Source: Lytechinus pictus
Lineage: Eukaryota > Echinodermata > Echinoidea > Temnopleuroida > Toxopneustidae
Direction of reading: 5' to 3'
DNA length: 64,000 bases
Assembly (NCBI RefSeq): GCF_037042905.1
Contig: NC_087251.1
Span: 49,233,373-49,297,372, forward strand
This document shows, piece by piece, positions 1 to 11,362 of the stretch (position 1 is the first letter of the stretch; each line of letters opens with the position of its first letter). The notes under the pieces are model-generated. The model ran no database searches, was not told the DNA's origin, and saw only the letters and a list, made by a program, of their open reading frames with translations. The position numbers and the translations under genes are program-made.

Positions 1-1086
1 TATTGTCATGAAGGGCATAATTTGACAATATATTTGTTATGTTCTTGAATGTGTTCTGTGCTGCGGTGCGAAATCTGAATATCCATCAAGTTCACGAGGC
101 TGGCGCTCTACCACGCACTGTGCTAATTAACATGGGAATACATGTATACACGATGAAAAATGTATGGAAAAATGAACGTTGCAATCATTTTTACTTGCTT
201 TAGAAATTTAGATAGGGAAATTACTGTTGAGTCGTATAATTTTCATCATTGGAGAAAATATCCTTTGAATATAAATCTTGTTTATTGTAAACACAAATGC
301 AGAACACTTTATTCACAAGGTCTTTAGTGTATTTACTTGAAATATGCTGTATGCTTTTGAATATCATCCGAATCAATGCGTAAAATACAGAATAGGGACA
401 GAAAATCAAAGACATTTGCAGCCATGTTGAATGCATCTCAAAATGAAACGAAGGTCGCGATCCTGTCTTTTCCGCGGGCTCGATGCGTTCGTCTCTTTTA
501 TATAACATATCATGATTGTTTTCTTATAATGGAATGCTTTTGATGGAAAATCTTTTGTATAGCGATATGTCGGCTAAAATAAACGATATCGTGTGACTTG
601 AATGGTATTATTGAGCTTATAGCTGTTTCCTTGAGATGAAAAAAGGAGAAAACCGTTTCGAAATGCAAAGAGATTACATTCACTTTCTCGCTGTGATTTT
701 TTTTACTATTTATTTTGTTTATGTTATAAGTGCGGCCACTAGCCATATTACCACACAGGCCACATTACATGCATTACATTTTCGAGTATTGTTGTTTCAT
801 ATATTTATGACTTGGAATATCACAAACTCGAGGTCATCATAGGTTCTATCCCCGGTAGAACCATATACTTAAGATTTTTTATTAAAAAGAAATAAGGGAA
901 CTTCTGCCTATCAGCTTGGCACTCAGCATTTAGGATAAAGAAAGGTATTATAGGGTCCTCCTCTAGAGAGTTCCATCACTCAAACTGAAAATATTTATTT
1001 CTAGATCTAGAGTTTGATTGGTTATTCACAGCCGGTCTGGTATTATTTTAAATCCAAGAAAGTATATAATAGTAGTATATCCAAAG
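1..1086. other. Upstream intergenic DNA, nothing recognised
   Basis: Unique-looking AT-rich sequence. Open frames on both strands are short (under 100 codons) and overlap each other with no family signature. No RNA gene or repeat was recognised. Confidence 0.5.
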
Positions 1087-1396
<310 letters not shown>

Positions 1397-1489
1397 TTGT
1401 TTTTGTTGCTTTTGCTGTAGTTTTGTAGTGGGAGAAATATATTGTCATTCTTTATTATGATTATCATCTTTTCTTCATTTTCGTTTTTG

Positions 1490-1700
1490 CTTTGATGATT
1501 TTCTTCTCTTTCTTTTTCTTTTATTCGTATTCTTCTCATTCTTCACGGTCTTCTGCTCTTTCTTCTTCTTTTTTTGTTTCTTGTTTTTTTTCCCTGCTCT
1601 TCTTCTTTTTTCTTCCCCTTCTTCTTCTTTCTTCTTCTTCTTATCCTTCTTCTTTTCTTCCCTCTTCTTCTTCTTTATCTTCTACTACTTCTTCAACCTA
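1490..1700. repeat. Pyrimidine-rich (CTT)n-like tract
   Basis: About 200 bases of almost pure C/T on the + strand, built from TTC/TCTT units. A homopurine-homopyrimidine tract of this length can adopt triplex (H-DNA) structure. The Ser/Phe-rich open frame over it is not a gene. Confidence 0.85.
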
Positions 1701-2139
1701 TTCCATACGTAATTTTCTACATACGTTTTCATTTATTTATAAAAATGTAAAGTTTCCATAATATAAAATAATTAAATGATTTTCTAATTAACCTGACACC
1801 CACGATTTGAGAGGTGATGCAGTTTCCATGACGATTATAATCCTGTTATATTCTTATTGGATAGAAACTTGTTCATCATCAGTATCATCTTGCTCCTCCT
1901 TTTCCTCCTAATCTTCCAGATGAGATGTTCTACATTTCCATTTATGTATAGACACAGATATACATATATATATATAATCTGTGTTATTTTACTTTGTAAA
2001 TAACACACGCACGGTACACAACACAACCCTAATTCAGAAGAATTTGCTATGACCCATGTCAGCAAATAAAAACTGAAGAAGGCCAGGGCCGAAAGCTTTA
2101 CAACATAGTGTATACTTTGCTTCATCCTTGATTCTACTC

Positions 2140-2319
2140 TTCACACACACACACACACACATATATATAGTGTGAAAGAAATGGATGAAGAGAACAATGG
2201 TAGGCGTAGCTTAAATCAAGGTTCCCCAGAGCTATCTACCCTTTATATATATATATATATATAAATGAAAATGAAGGTCCTGTGTCGGTTGTGGTAGTAT
2301 AAAGCAAAATACAAGATGA

Positions 2320-2375
<56 letters not shown>
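2140..2375. repeat. (CA)n and (TA)n microsatellites
   Basis: (CA)n at about 2142-2162, (TA)n at about 2242-2263, and a longer (TA)n with a few CA interruptions at about 2318-2373. It is followed by a C-rich patch (CCCAGCCCC). Confidence 0.9.
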
Positions 2376-3290
2376 CCCAGCCCCAGCCCCCGTCCCAGCC
2401 AAACGCCGCACAAAAAAGACACGGAAAACGGTAGAAGATTACGTTTGGTTTATGTTGACATATGTGCAGGCAAGACACTCCAGATACGACGCGGTGACAA
2501 TGACAAATGACTCGACTGTGTCAAAACAACATCAAATGACGAAAATGAACAAGATGGACTGATTCTATACCAAAACAAATGGACATTATAAATATATACG
2601 ACATCTGCGCAAATGTTTCGCCATTACAGCTTTGCCAACGTAGACCCGACTCACACAATCGTCAATTTTTACCCCTCTAATGAAACAGTTACACCAACGC
2701 AACCCTTTCCAAACCGACCAATGATATGCCATTGGAAATAACGTAATAGCTTTGATCGTTCTGGAGTCAGTTTGTTGGTGAAACTGTCGTTAATATAGTG
2801 GATAGAAGATGGGGCGTGTTTTATGTTGAAACTCCACTATAGTGAAAGGGGGATCGGAAAAAGAAAGGTACATGTTTGGAATTTACGAATTAAAGCCTAA
2901 ATAACTTTAACCTCAGATCCAAAATTGGCTTATAATGGAACGAATGAATTCCTAAATAAAGGAAAGGGATCTTTAGCAAAAGTACAATCTTATTGGAGTG
3001 CTCTCTCTTTTTTTCCTTCGTATTATATCAAACGTAAAAACCCTTTCTGCCGAATTGAGCACGAATGAAGAGGGATAGTTATTGCTTGGATTTGGTATTT
3101 GAACGCTATTGGGTGTAATCTTTTGACTTATGATGCGTTTGGTCGAATGGTCCACAGGCCGACAGACCATAAATAACGATCTAATGATAGCTACCGACTC
3201 GCAATGCATTGTGACGTCGACGTAACCACTCCAAAATGACAACTCCATAGTAAAAAAGCAGAGTTCAGTTTGCTGATACACCGTCATACA
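2376..3290. other. Intergenic, no supportable gene
   Basis: Mixed sequence without recognised repeats. A 104-codon minus-strand frame at 2973-3287 starts MTVYQQTELCFF. It has no domain I know, no splice context and no neighbour supporting it, so it is not called. Confidence 0.4.
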
Positions 3291-4375
3291 AAGTTCCCCA
3301 AGTTCATAGCATTTGATGATTCTTTTAAAATGCTTTCATGGGGGAAATAATCCCGGATGAGATAACATGCCGGAGAAGTCGAACGTTGTTGTTGCGAATG
3401 ACAGGCAAGGACGGAACCTCATGGGGGGGGGGGGCAAGGGGTCCACCTTAATGTTTTAAAACAAAGAAAATACGAAGAGAAAATATCTAACAGTTAGAGA
3501 GAGAGAGAGACAAAAGAGAAAGAATGAGCACATAGCCGTGTAACTATAATACCCTTATTATTCAATTGACGAAAAAAGGGTCAAATTTGGGTCGTTTACC
3601 CCCCCCCCCCCCCCAATAACAATATACTGGTGCCGCCACTAACACAGGCAAAGTTCATAACATTTGAAGATTCTTTATTTTATGGAGGAACATTTTCGGT
3701 TAAGGTTAAACTGGAATAATTGAAAGTTGTTGTTGTGAATGAAGGGCAGGGGCGGCACCATGTGCACATGGAAGGGTGGGGGCAGAAGATCACCCTCTTT
3801 GATTTGAAAACAAAGAAAATAAGAACAAAATATTTAAGAGAAAGAGAGAAGAAAGAAAGAAAGAAAGAAAGAGATGCCTAGGCGTGTAACTCTATAAAGG
3901 TCTTAATGGTCAGGCCCCAAGTTATATCTCGGACCTCTTGAAATTGAAATCCCGATCTCATGACCATCACCTTCGTAGCTCACTCACACTCACACTGCAA
4001 GTACCCCCACACAAGACTAAAGCAACACTATAGGATATACCGGTAGGTCATTTCTGATGTCAGCCCCACGACTGTGGAACAAACTTCCCCTCGACATAAG
4101 GAATTCAATAAGTTTACATAATTTGAAGTTAAAATTAAAAACCTATCTATTCCAATAGTTCAGTTATATACAGCGCCTTGGAAGCTCTTGCAGCGCAATA
4201 GAGACATAGTTTTTGCGCTATATAAATGCATGTTATTATTATTATTATTATTATTATAATTATTGTTATTTATAATACCCCTAAATAGAAGAAAACAGTG
4301 ACATCACGTTTGGGCCGTCTCCCCCGCCCCCCCCCCCCCCCCCAGATAGCAATATTCTGTTACCGCCCTGATGAT
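3291..4375. repeat. Tandem duplication of a G-run, hAT-like element and its flank
   Basis: Copy A (about 3291-3640) and copy B (about 3640-4375) share, in order: AAGTTCATA-CATTTGA-GATTCTT, a TTGTTGTTG-GAATGA stretch, a GGACGGAACC/GGGCGGCACC-type end, and a G run. These are followed by TTTTAAAACAAAGAAAATA, a purine-rich GA repeat, GTGTAACT, TATAATACCC, a C run and finally A-TAGCAATAT-CTG-T-CCGCC. Copy B is interrupted at GTGTAACTCTATA by the LINE fragment at about 3886-4257, and resumes at TATAATACCC. The ends (AGGGGCGGCACC / TACCGCCCT) resemble hAT termini. The duplication therefore predates the LINE insertion. Confidence 0.75.
3886..4257 (+). mobile_element. 5'-truncated non-LTR retrotransposon (CR1/L2/Jockey-like), 3' end
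   Basis: The + strand encodes KGLNGQAPSYISDLLKLKSR and, after a frameshift and stop, MSAPRLWNKLPLDIRNSISL followed by LK-KLKTYLFQ and a stop. The GLAP-Y-SDLL and P-LWN-LP--IR...F/LK--LKTYLF signatures mark the C-terminal end of non-LTR reverse-transcriptase ORFs. A short 3' UTR (GCGCTATATAAATGCATG) and an (ATT)n tail at 4228-4257 follow. The copy is dead: truncated, frameshifted and containing stops. It sits inside copy B of the duplicated element. Confidence 0.85.
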
Positions 4376-4569
4376 TACAAAGAGAAATTGAGAATGAAAA
4401 TTAAGATACGTCCATTAAAACTCCAAGAAAAGGAAATAACGGTGAAGGGATATATCACGAAATCTGGTCGTATGCTCGCTCGCTTTGTATCCTTGCATCT
4501 TGATGAAAGTATTATAATCAGGTGCTGTGGGAGAGTATATGAGTATATAGTCTAATATTTGGCGCCTGC

Positions 4570-4692
4570 TAGACACGTGGAAGTGGCACTAATGCATATG
4601 AGCAAGGTAATTTATTCCACATTGTTCTTTTATCATGCATTCAAATAAATGGAAATGCGATATGAATTCTTAATAACTATGTTTAGACTTTT
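4570..4692 (+). mobile_element. 5'-truncated SINE tail fragment
   Basis: It matches the tail of the full SINE at 4825-5008: GAGCAAGG-A-TA-TCTACA/TTCCACA, then T-CTCTTTTATCATGC, AAT-A-ATGAAAATGC-ATATG, and TAACTA-GT. The tRNA-like head is missing, as expected for a truncated copy of the same family. Confidence 0.6.
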
Positions 4693-4824
4693 CTTGAAAT
4701 CCCAGTGAGAGAAGGGATATTGCTTCTCATTTCACCCCTCTTACATACAGTAAATAATTTACTGCCCTACACGGTATATTCTCGCAAGCAGGACCTTCAA
4801 TAATTGCCCTTTTTTAACAAAAAG

Positions 4825-5008
4825 GTGCCGTGGCCGAGTGGTCTAAGGCGCCTGGCTATAACATGGAAAGTCCGGGGTTCGATTCCCGGCCGCGACACCT
4901 ATGTCAGTGAGCAAGGCATGTAATCTACAATGCTCTTTTATCATGCTTTAAATTAATATATGAAAATGCTATATGCATTATTGGTAACTACGTGTGCACT
5001 TGTTTAAA
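4825..5008 (+). mobile_element. tRNA-derived SINE with intact A and B boxes
   Basis: 4825-4897 looks like a tRNA: A box TGGCCGAGTGG at 4831-4841 and B box GGTTCGATTCC at 4876-4886, with a perfect 5-bp T stem (CCGGG/CCCGG). The acceptor stem pairs at only about four of seven positions and the anticodon stem does not pair. It is therefore a tRNA-like SINE head and not a working tRNA. The A-box side resembles Leu/Ser tRNAs. A family-specific tail follows to about 5008. Confidence 0.7.
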
Positions 5009-5039
5009 AAAAACCTACATGTATCGTCATTGGTTTTTT

Positions 5040-5600
5040 ATATATATTTTTTTTAACCTCTGCTATCTTAACCTCTGTCAATTTTACTTCTGCCATTTGT
5101 ACCTCTGTCACTTTTACCTCAGACATTTTTACCTCTGCCATTAGTACCTCTGTCATTATTACCTCTTCCATTATTACTTCTGCCATTTTTACCTCTGGCA
5201 TTTTTACCTTTGCTATTTTTACCTCTTCCATTTTTACCTCTGCCATTTCACCTCTACCATTAGTACCTCTATCATTATTACCTCTGCCATTATTACTTCT
5301 GCCATTATTACCTCTGCCATTTTCACCTCTGCCATTATTACCTCTGCCATTTTTACCTCTGCGATTCCTACCTCTGCCATTTTTACTTCCACCATTTACC
5401 TCTGTCATTATTACCTCTGCCATTATTACTTCTGCCATTTTTTGCCTATGCCATTTCTACCTCTGCCGCCATTTCCACCTCTGCCGCAATTTCCAACTCT
5501 GGCATTTTTACCTCTGACATATTACCTCTGACATTATTACCTCTGACATTATTACTTCTGTCATTATTGTCTCTGCCATTTTTACCTCTGCCATTTTAAC
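5040..5600. repeat. 15-bp minisatellite (TTACCTCTGCCATTA-type)
   Basis: About 35 imperfect units of a 15-mer, with substitutions such as CTTCTGCC, CTCTGTCA and CTCTTCCA. Occasional 14- or 18-base units break the phase. The minus strand reads as a (MAEVK/I)n pentapeptide frame of 144 codons. Coding is unlikely because the array runs out of frame at both ends and nothing flanks it. Confidence 0.93.
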
Positions 5601-6416
5601 AGCGAACCAGTCCACCCCCCCATGTTAAAATCAATGTAGTTGCTAAACATTGTCAGAGCTAATGGGGAGTGGATAGAGAATGTGTGTCAAGCCTAAATCC
5701 GATGACAGATTTTATAATAATGTATGGTTAGTTTATATATTATATTGCCGAGTGCCGATGTAACTGTTAATGTTGAGGCTGAATATTCTAACTATCTTTA
5801 ATCACACTAATACCACACCCTCAGATGTTAATATTGAGAGGCCCTATCTAAATATAGTCTGACTTGGCAAATAACGAAATAAAACACGCAAAATGTATCA
5901 ATTTACACTTGAATCTATCAAAGTTTTCTTGTTGATGATCATTTAAGTTATTATTCAATTATTTATGAAATAAACTTGAACATGCTTCAGAAAATGAATT
6001 ATTACTGATTTTAACTGGCGTCAATATATCATTGTGTGGTTGCCCCCATTAAATTCCACAAAACCCTGATACCTTGCCACAAATTTACAAGTTTTTGTAT
6101 TTATACAGCCATCATATCCCATATCACTAGAAATAAACCCATTCATCACTTTTAGAGCTGCGGGTATAAATACGTGTATTGATCTGTTTAAAAGCACAGA
6201 TTTTACACGCAACATTTACCCCATGATAACTGACCTGAATATGTATATAGGTGCAATGGCTTACAAAATTATTTTGGTTTCTGTGAATAGGACTACATTT
6301 CATCGTATGCATAGTTTTGACTGGGGATGAGCCATATTTTGTTCAATGTGATGAAATTTCAGCCAGCTTTATGTATGTTTCATATATTATATTTCTAAAT
6401 GAAAATTCAATGACTA
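5601..6416. other. Intergenic, nothing recognised
   Basis: Unique-looking AT-rich DNA. Two overlapping minus-strand frames of about 60 codons (6021-6312) show no family features. Confidence 0.45.
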
Positions 6417-6628
6417 CACTCTTAAAACGAATCAGTCAAATTGACTAGACCAGTTGTCAGCTGGGTGCAAATGATATGACAATCACTGATTATCACATTT
6501 CTGACATATATTCTAGTCAGAAAAATAACTGTTCTAGTAAAATACGACTAGAAAATAGTCAAATATGACTAAAATAACAGTTGCACCCAGCTGACCCTTT
6601 TTTTGACTGATTTGTTTTGAAAGAATTG
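6417..6628. mobile_element. MITE with inverted ends (AATCAGTCAA)
   Basis: The left end AAAACGAATCAGTCAA faces the right end TTGACTGATTTGTTTT. A second inverted pair lies inside (GTCAGCTGGGTGCAA / TTGCACCCAGCTGAC), and GACTAGA/TCTAGTC motifs recur between them. No coding capacity. A non-autonomous DNA transposon of about 210 bases; superfamily not determined. Confidence 0.75.
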
Positions 6629-6799
6629 AGGATAAAGGAAGATTGATATTTTCAGAGTTACACTGGTATGCATATTTCTTCTTCTTCTTCTTTCTTTTTC
6701 TTCTTCTTCTGCTTCTTTTTCTTTTTGTTCTTCTTCTTCTCATCCTCCCTTTCTTCTGATCAAAGGCGACGATACTGACTACGGAGATAACAATAGCTG

Positions 6800-7005
6800 C
6801 GATGATGATGATAATGATGATGGTGATGATGATAATGATGATGGTGATGATGATGATGATGATGATGATAATGATGATGATAATGATGATGATGATGATG
6901 ATGATGATGATAATGATGATGATGATGATGATGATGATGATAATGATGATGGTGATGATGATGATGATGATGGTGGTGATGATGATGATGATGATGATGA
7001 TAGTT
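6800..7005. repeat. (GAT)n microsatellite with AAT/GGT interruptions
   Basis: About 200 bases of ATG/GAT repeats with regularly spaced ATAATG and GGTGATG interruptions. They give poly-Met, poly-His and poly-Ile frames on the two strands. A CT-rich stretch at 6675-6745 lies just upstream. No gene is called. Confidence 0.95.
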
Positions 7006-7517
7006 ATGGTAATGGTGAAAAGAGGAGGAGAAGCACGAGAAACTGAACGAAAAGAATAAGAAGGGAGTAAGGAGAACAAGATTAAAAAGAAAATAAGAAG
7101 AAAAAGAAAACAATACAAGATCCAATAGAAAAAAAGGGGTGATGAAGAAGGGAAAATAAAGAACTATGCATGAAGGAATAAAGAATGTGAAAATATCATT
7201 AAATTATTTGTTTTCAAAGATGTTTTAGTATTTTCTTTCACACCAATAACTATAATATAACTATTAAAAAAATCGAGACGAAATTGTATATTCTCCATAA
7301 CATGAGCATAATGCTAGCTACATTAAATAATTAGTTAAAATCATACTAGGTTACATGAAATCAAGTTATTAAATACAAATCATAAATATCTACCACTGAA
7401 CACTAAATAATTCATAGCATGTCTTTTTTATCTTAGAAAATTTGTAATGATATTTTTACATCACGTTGCACACCATGATACTCCATTGAATGGGGAAACT
7501 TATAACGGGAACAGATT

Positions 7518-7750
7518 AGTGGCGTAATGACCAAAGTTTCTGGAATGTTACGAGCGAGCAAAGTTTTTTACTTATTTAATAGAAACATCTGATTTTGTGA
7601 TAGATTTTGACATTATGATCAGACTACAGTAACATATTTCACCTTTTTCTATTTCCTTTTCTTCCCTTTCTCATTTTTTTCCTTGGTCTTGAATTTTTTT
7701 TTTAGGGGGGGGGGTCCTTGGCCCCCCAAGTCCCTCCCCACCGTACGCAA
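7518..7750. mobile_element. Dispersed G-run element, copy 1
   Basis: Shares with 11109-11362 an AGTGGCGTAATGA-like start, the core TCTGATTTTGTGATAGATTT, a TTTCACC-TTTTTCT-TTTCC-TTTTC tract, and CTTGGTCTT. A G run follows, then GGCCCCCAAG-CCCTCCCC and GTACGC at the end. The ends suggest a non-autonomous hAT-like element. Confidence 0.6.
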
Positions 7751-8023
7751 ATGGAAGAGCACTGGAGGCAGGGACACAATTTTCATTGGAAGTATGAGGA
7801 TGGACTTTCTGAATTAAAAAAAAAAACACTTAACAACCTAAAATTAGTTGGTGAACATTCAAGACAGGGCCTTAAAATAAATTTGAAATACAAAGTTCGC
7901 CGACGAATTATAAGATGCATGCGTATGGTTAATAAATCTACAAACGCGAGAGGGCGGTATTCATGACACCGAAGAAACACCCTCTGGCCAAAATTTGGAG
8001 TCCTCGAAGTGATACATACCGTC

Positions 8024-8183
8024 CATAGGCGGCGGAAGCGGGGGGGGGGGGGGGGGGCTGTCCTCCCTAAATTGATTTTTGTTGATAACTTTTTTTTTTT
8101 TTTTTGCTTGTCCAATTTTTTACCTGTGTCCATCCCCAATTTCAGGTGGACCCCCACTAAATGTTTGGCTTCCGCCGCCAATG
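8024..8183. mobile_element. hAT-type MITE with perfect 8-bp target duplication
   Basis: The terminal inverted repeats CATAGGCGGCGGAAGC and GGCTTCCGCCGCCAATG match at all but about one position. The direct repeat ATACCGTC flanks the element exactly, at 8016-8023 and 8184-8191. An 8-bp duplication with CA-GGCGG-like ends is the hallmark of the hAT superfamily. The 160-bp interior has a 17-base G run and a 16-base T run and no coding capacity. The overlapping short frames are not genes. Confidence 0.92.
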
Positions 8184-8725
8184 ATACCGTCTTTCCATGG
8201 AGCTAAAACTAAAGCAGACCGTGGTCTCTATGAACAGACTTGCGATGCATACTGTGCATGATATAGACTTTCATGTTCATAAAGAATTTATATGTTGATA
8301 CCAACTCAAAGGATGAATTTATTTTACAATTTTTATTTAGATGTAAAACTGAAGCATGTTGTAGTTGTTGATTGGTTTTTAACGGCGCTCTCATTCAAAA
8401 ATGAATTATGCGCCAGTCAAAATAATCTTATTATATCATTATGATATGTGTTTTTATTATTTATATCACTAATACACATTCGTTTTAAAACGCAATATTA
8501 TTATGAAAGAAAAAGTTACGATATATTTCACGTGACTGTTTTTTTAATTACATTTTATCTAAAGTTAGTTCTGAGCGGGGATATTGAAACGGATCACTAT
8601 TATAGAGTTATGGAAAGGAACCGTAAGGCATAAAATAGTAAATTAAGTATTTTGGTAATTTCAAGCAGACCTAAAACAAAAACATACGACCTTATTATAT
8701 GATCCTCTGTAGCGATAGGCTTTTA

Positions 8726-9020
8726 TTAATAATAATAATAATACAGGTATATTTACCCAGGGAAGCCGCTTCAGTTCCGAAAACTGTTCTCCCAGCGGGC
8801 CCTGCTATTATTATTACCCCGGCTTTAGCTGGGCTGCCTAGGCGCTCAAAGCATTCAAGGAATTTCTTCCTACCGGGTACCCATTCATCTCACCTGGGTT
8901 GAGTGCAGCACAGTGTGGATAAATTTCTTGCTGAAGGAAATTACGCCATGGCTGGGATTCGAACCCACGACCCTCTGTTTCAAAGTCCGAAGACTAATCC
9001 ACTGGGCCACAACGCTCCAC
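8726..9020 (-). mobile_element. tRNA-derived SINE (SURF1-like), minus strand
   Basis: Read from 9020 down, it starts with a tRNA-like head (GTTGTGGCCCAGTGGATTAG as A-box region, GGGTTCGAATCCCA as B box). It continues with AATTTCCTTCAGCAAGAAAT, TTATCCACACTGTGCTGCAC and TCAACCCAGGTGAGATGAAT, then GGGTACCCGG and GCGCCTAGGCAGCCCAGCTA. It ends in a (TAT)n tail near 8726-8742. The body matches, from memory, the abundant echinoderm tRNA-derived SINE family. It is essentially full length. Confidence 0.85.
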
Positions 9021-9554
9021 ATTGTTTATGTTATAATAATAAAAACAGTAAACAAAACCAACAATATTTGACTCCATAATATCTCAACGATATTTCTCAA
9101 GTACTGTAAGCCTTTGCATTTTAGAGTCTTTCCATTTCAACATTTTTTTAGTGTCATACTTTTATTGTTATTGATTATATTTTTTTCAATTTCAAGTGTA
9201 ATGATGGTAAGATCATGTTTATTGCATTTGACCAAACTGTATTTTCCTAATTTGTATTTTATTGAAAATGAAATAAATGAAATGAATGAAAATGAAAATA
9301 ATGAACTCATTTCAACAATCTTCCAACTCTCGTTCAAAATCATCGCGAATAAGCATCGCACGTCCTGGAATAAAACATATTCCACAGGCTTTCTTGACGG
9401 CATTCTTTCCGACAGAAAAATCCCTATACGAAACATCCTACTTGGGAATAACTGTAAATCTGTAATAATAAAACACAAAAGTTACAACTTACAAAGTAAT
9501 GTGAATTATGAACACAGTACACAATCAATGATATCCATTTAGTAGGCTTCTCTG

Positions 9555-9793
9555 CACTGTAAAAACTGAGGTGTTAAAACTGACACCAGTTGGTGTTAAT
9601 AGAGGACCACACCCTGAGGTGTTAAAATTACACCCTAGGGATTGAACATAACACCACAGGGTGTTGATGTGACAACCAAAGGTGTTGTAATAACACATGT
9701 AGGTGTTAAACTAACACTGTCAATTTAACACCGGTGTAAAATAACTGGTGTGGTCCTCTATGTACACCGGTTAACACCACAGTTTTTGCTGTG
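9555..9793. mobile_element. MITE with iterated GGTGTTAA motif
   Basis: The left end CACTGTAAAAACTGAGGTGT faces the right end (reverse complement CACAGCAAAAACTGTGGTGT). The pairing continues inward through GGTGTTAA, ACACC and AGAGGACCACACC / GGTGTGGTCCTCT. The interior repeats GGTGTTAA/TTAACACC and AACACC many times. Non-coding, about 239 bases. Confidence 0.85.
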
Positions 9794-11108
9794 TGGCCTA
9801 AACTGATTATAGCCGTATGTTGGTTGAACCCAAAGTCGGCGACTGTGTATTCATTGGTGTCCTTTGTAAGTTAGATGCGGTTTACCTGAAAATGAAGTTT
9901 GTGTTTTGCAACTGTGTAATTCTACTTTAAATGGGGAACGTCACAGGCTATATCTTATTTAAATAAAGACCATGTATGATCATACGTACAAATTTGGTGA
10001 AACCATGGACCTACATGGTAAAATTAAGCGAAAACTTATCTTACGTCCATCTTTAATTAAAATTCAAATGTTATGCTAATTCGCTTTTTACAAAAAAAAT
10101 AGCTTGTTGTTTGGGATGGACCTCTTCATACGCCGGGTTGGCACAAATAAGGGTTTTTCATCATATTTCATATCTAGCACTGGTGTAAAGATGGGGGGTG
10201 GTGGGGTGGCCAAAAAGCTTGAGGACTAAGAAAAAAATAAGAGACCAAAAAATGAAGGAAATTTGTGAAATGGGATATTTTTCTGAACATTATGTCAAAG
10301 TCCATCACAAATTTCGATTTTTGTAAGGAAAAGTGGTTCGATATTTCCCCCCCCCCCAAAAAAAAAACCCCGCTATGTCTGGTCCCCTTACAAATATTCT
10401 GGCTCGTTTCGCTACTGATACTAAGTAACTGTGAGTTGAAAAATAATAACATTGTGGGAATATATCGGTTTTTCTTGTCCAGTCGCTACGCTGCTCTTCA
10501 TCTGGAATGTATGGTATTGAGATTGAAACTGCGATATAGTTTTACTGATATAATATGCAGACAAATATGTCATTTTTTATGAGTTGCCATACGCTTGTTC
10601 ACACAATGCATAAATTACGTGTTGTTCCATGGAGTTGAGGCAAACTCAAATGGTTGTACCAAGAAGGTACCAACCTCTGGTAGTAAGTTTAAAATACGAA
10701 ATTTAACTTGAGAAAATAGCAATCTTTTTGCTCGATCACTACGCTCACTCATTATGTCTTTGGGTAGGAAGCATCAGTCCTGGAGCTTATTACAGACGAG
10801 CTCTTCAATTCTCACTCCGATGTTTCCATCTACCTATTCTAAATCGACCTTTTCGTTTGCAATAGGTCCATGGTTTGCACGACTCCAACTCTAGTTTCAT
10901 ATACAAAATTAATGTTTAAAATATTTCTTACATCCTGTGGTTCTCGGTACAATATCCCTTCCACAATACGCCGGTCAGTTGTTTTTCCCCCTCCCTCACC
11001 CCGCTTTTAAAATTTCGTTTGTATCCTGGTGAATCTTGGACCCGATCCTGGCCACGTTGTGTAAGTAAAACATCTACTGAAAAAATCTGAATATTTTATC
11101 AAACCTGG
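9794..11108. other. Intergenic, old repeats only
   Basis: About 10180-10380 holds a G-run/C-run/A-run block (GGGGGGTGGTGGGGTGG, then a C run and an A run) that looks like a decayed dispersed element. The rest is unique AT-rich DNA. No gene is supported. Confidence 0.4.
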
Positions 11109-11362
11109 CAGTAGCGTAATGAGCCACAAATTTCTGGGGGGGGGGGGGGCAGACGTATAGCGACACAAATTTCCTTGAAAAGAAAGGATATAGCAAAACA
11201 TTTTACAATTTTGATACAAAAATCTAATTTTGTGATAGATTTAGATATTGAATTCAGGAAATGATATCATATTTCACCCCTTTTTCTTTCATTTCCTTTT
11301 TTCTTGGTCTTAAAATGTTTGGGGTCTATGCCCCCAAGCCCCTCCCCCTTCTGTACGCCATT
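11109..11362. mobile_element. Dispersed G-run element, copy 2
   Basis: Ends CAGTAGCGTAATG and GTACGCCATTG form an approximate inverted repeat (CA-T-GCGTA). The core shared with 7518-7750 includes TTTTGTGATAGATTTAGAT, CATATTTCACC, TTTTTCTTTCATTTCC and TATGCCCCCAAGCCCCTCCC. A 14-base G run lies at about 11136-11149. No clear target duplication is seen. Confidence 0.65.

Noticed and set aside
4825..4897. Functional tRNA gene
   Set aside because: A and B boxes are present, but the acceptor and anticodon stems do not pair; it is continuous with a SINE tail that recurs nearby.
5004..5438. MAEVK-repeat protein on the minus strand
   Set aside because: Frame created by a 15-bp minisatellite; units of 14 or 18 bases at the edges break it and no gene context exists.
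6534..7125. His-, Ile- and Met-repeat proteins
   Set aside because: Translation of a GAT microsatellite and neighbouring CT-rich DNA.
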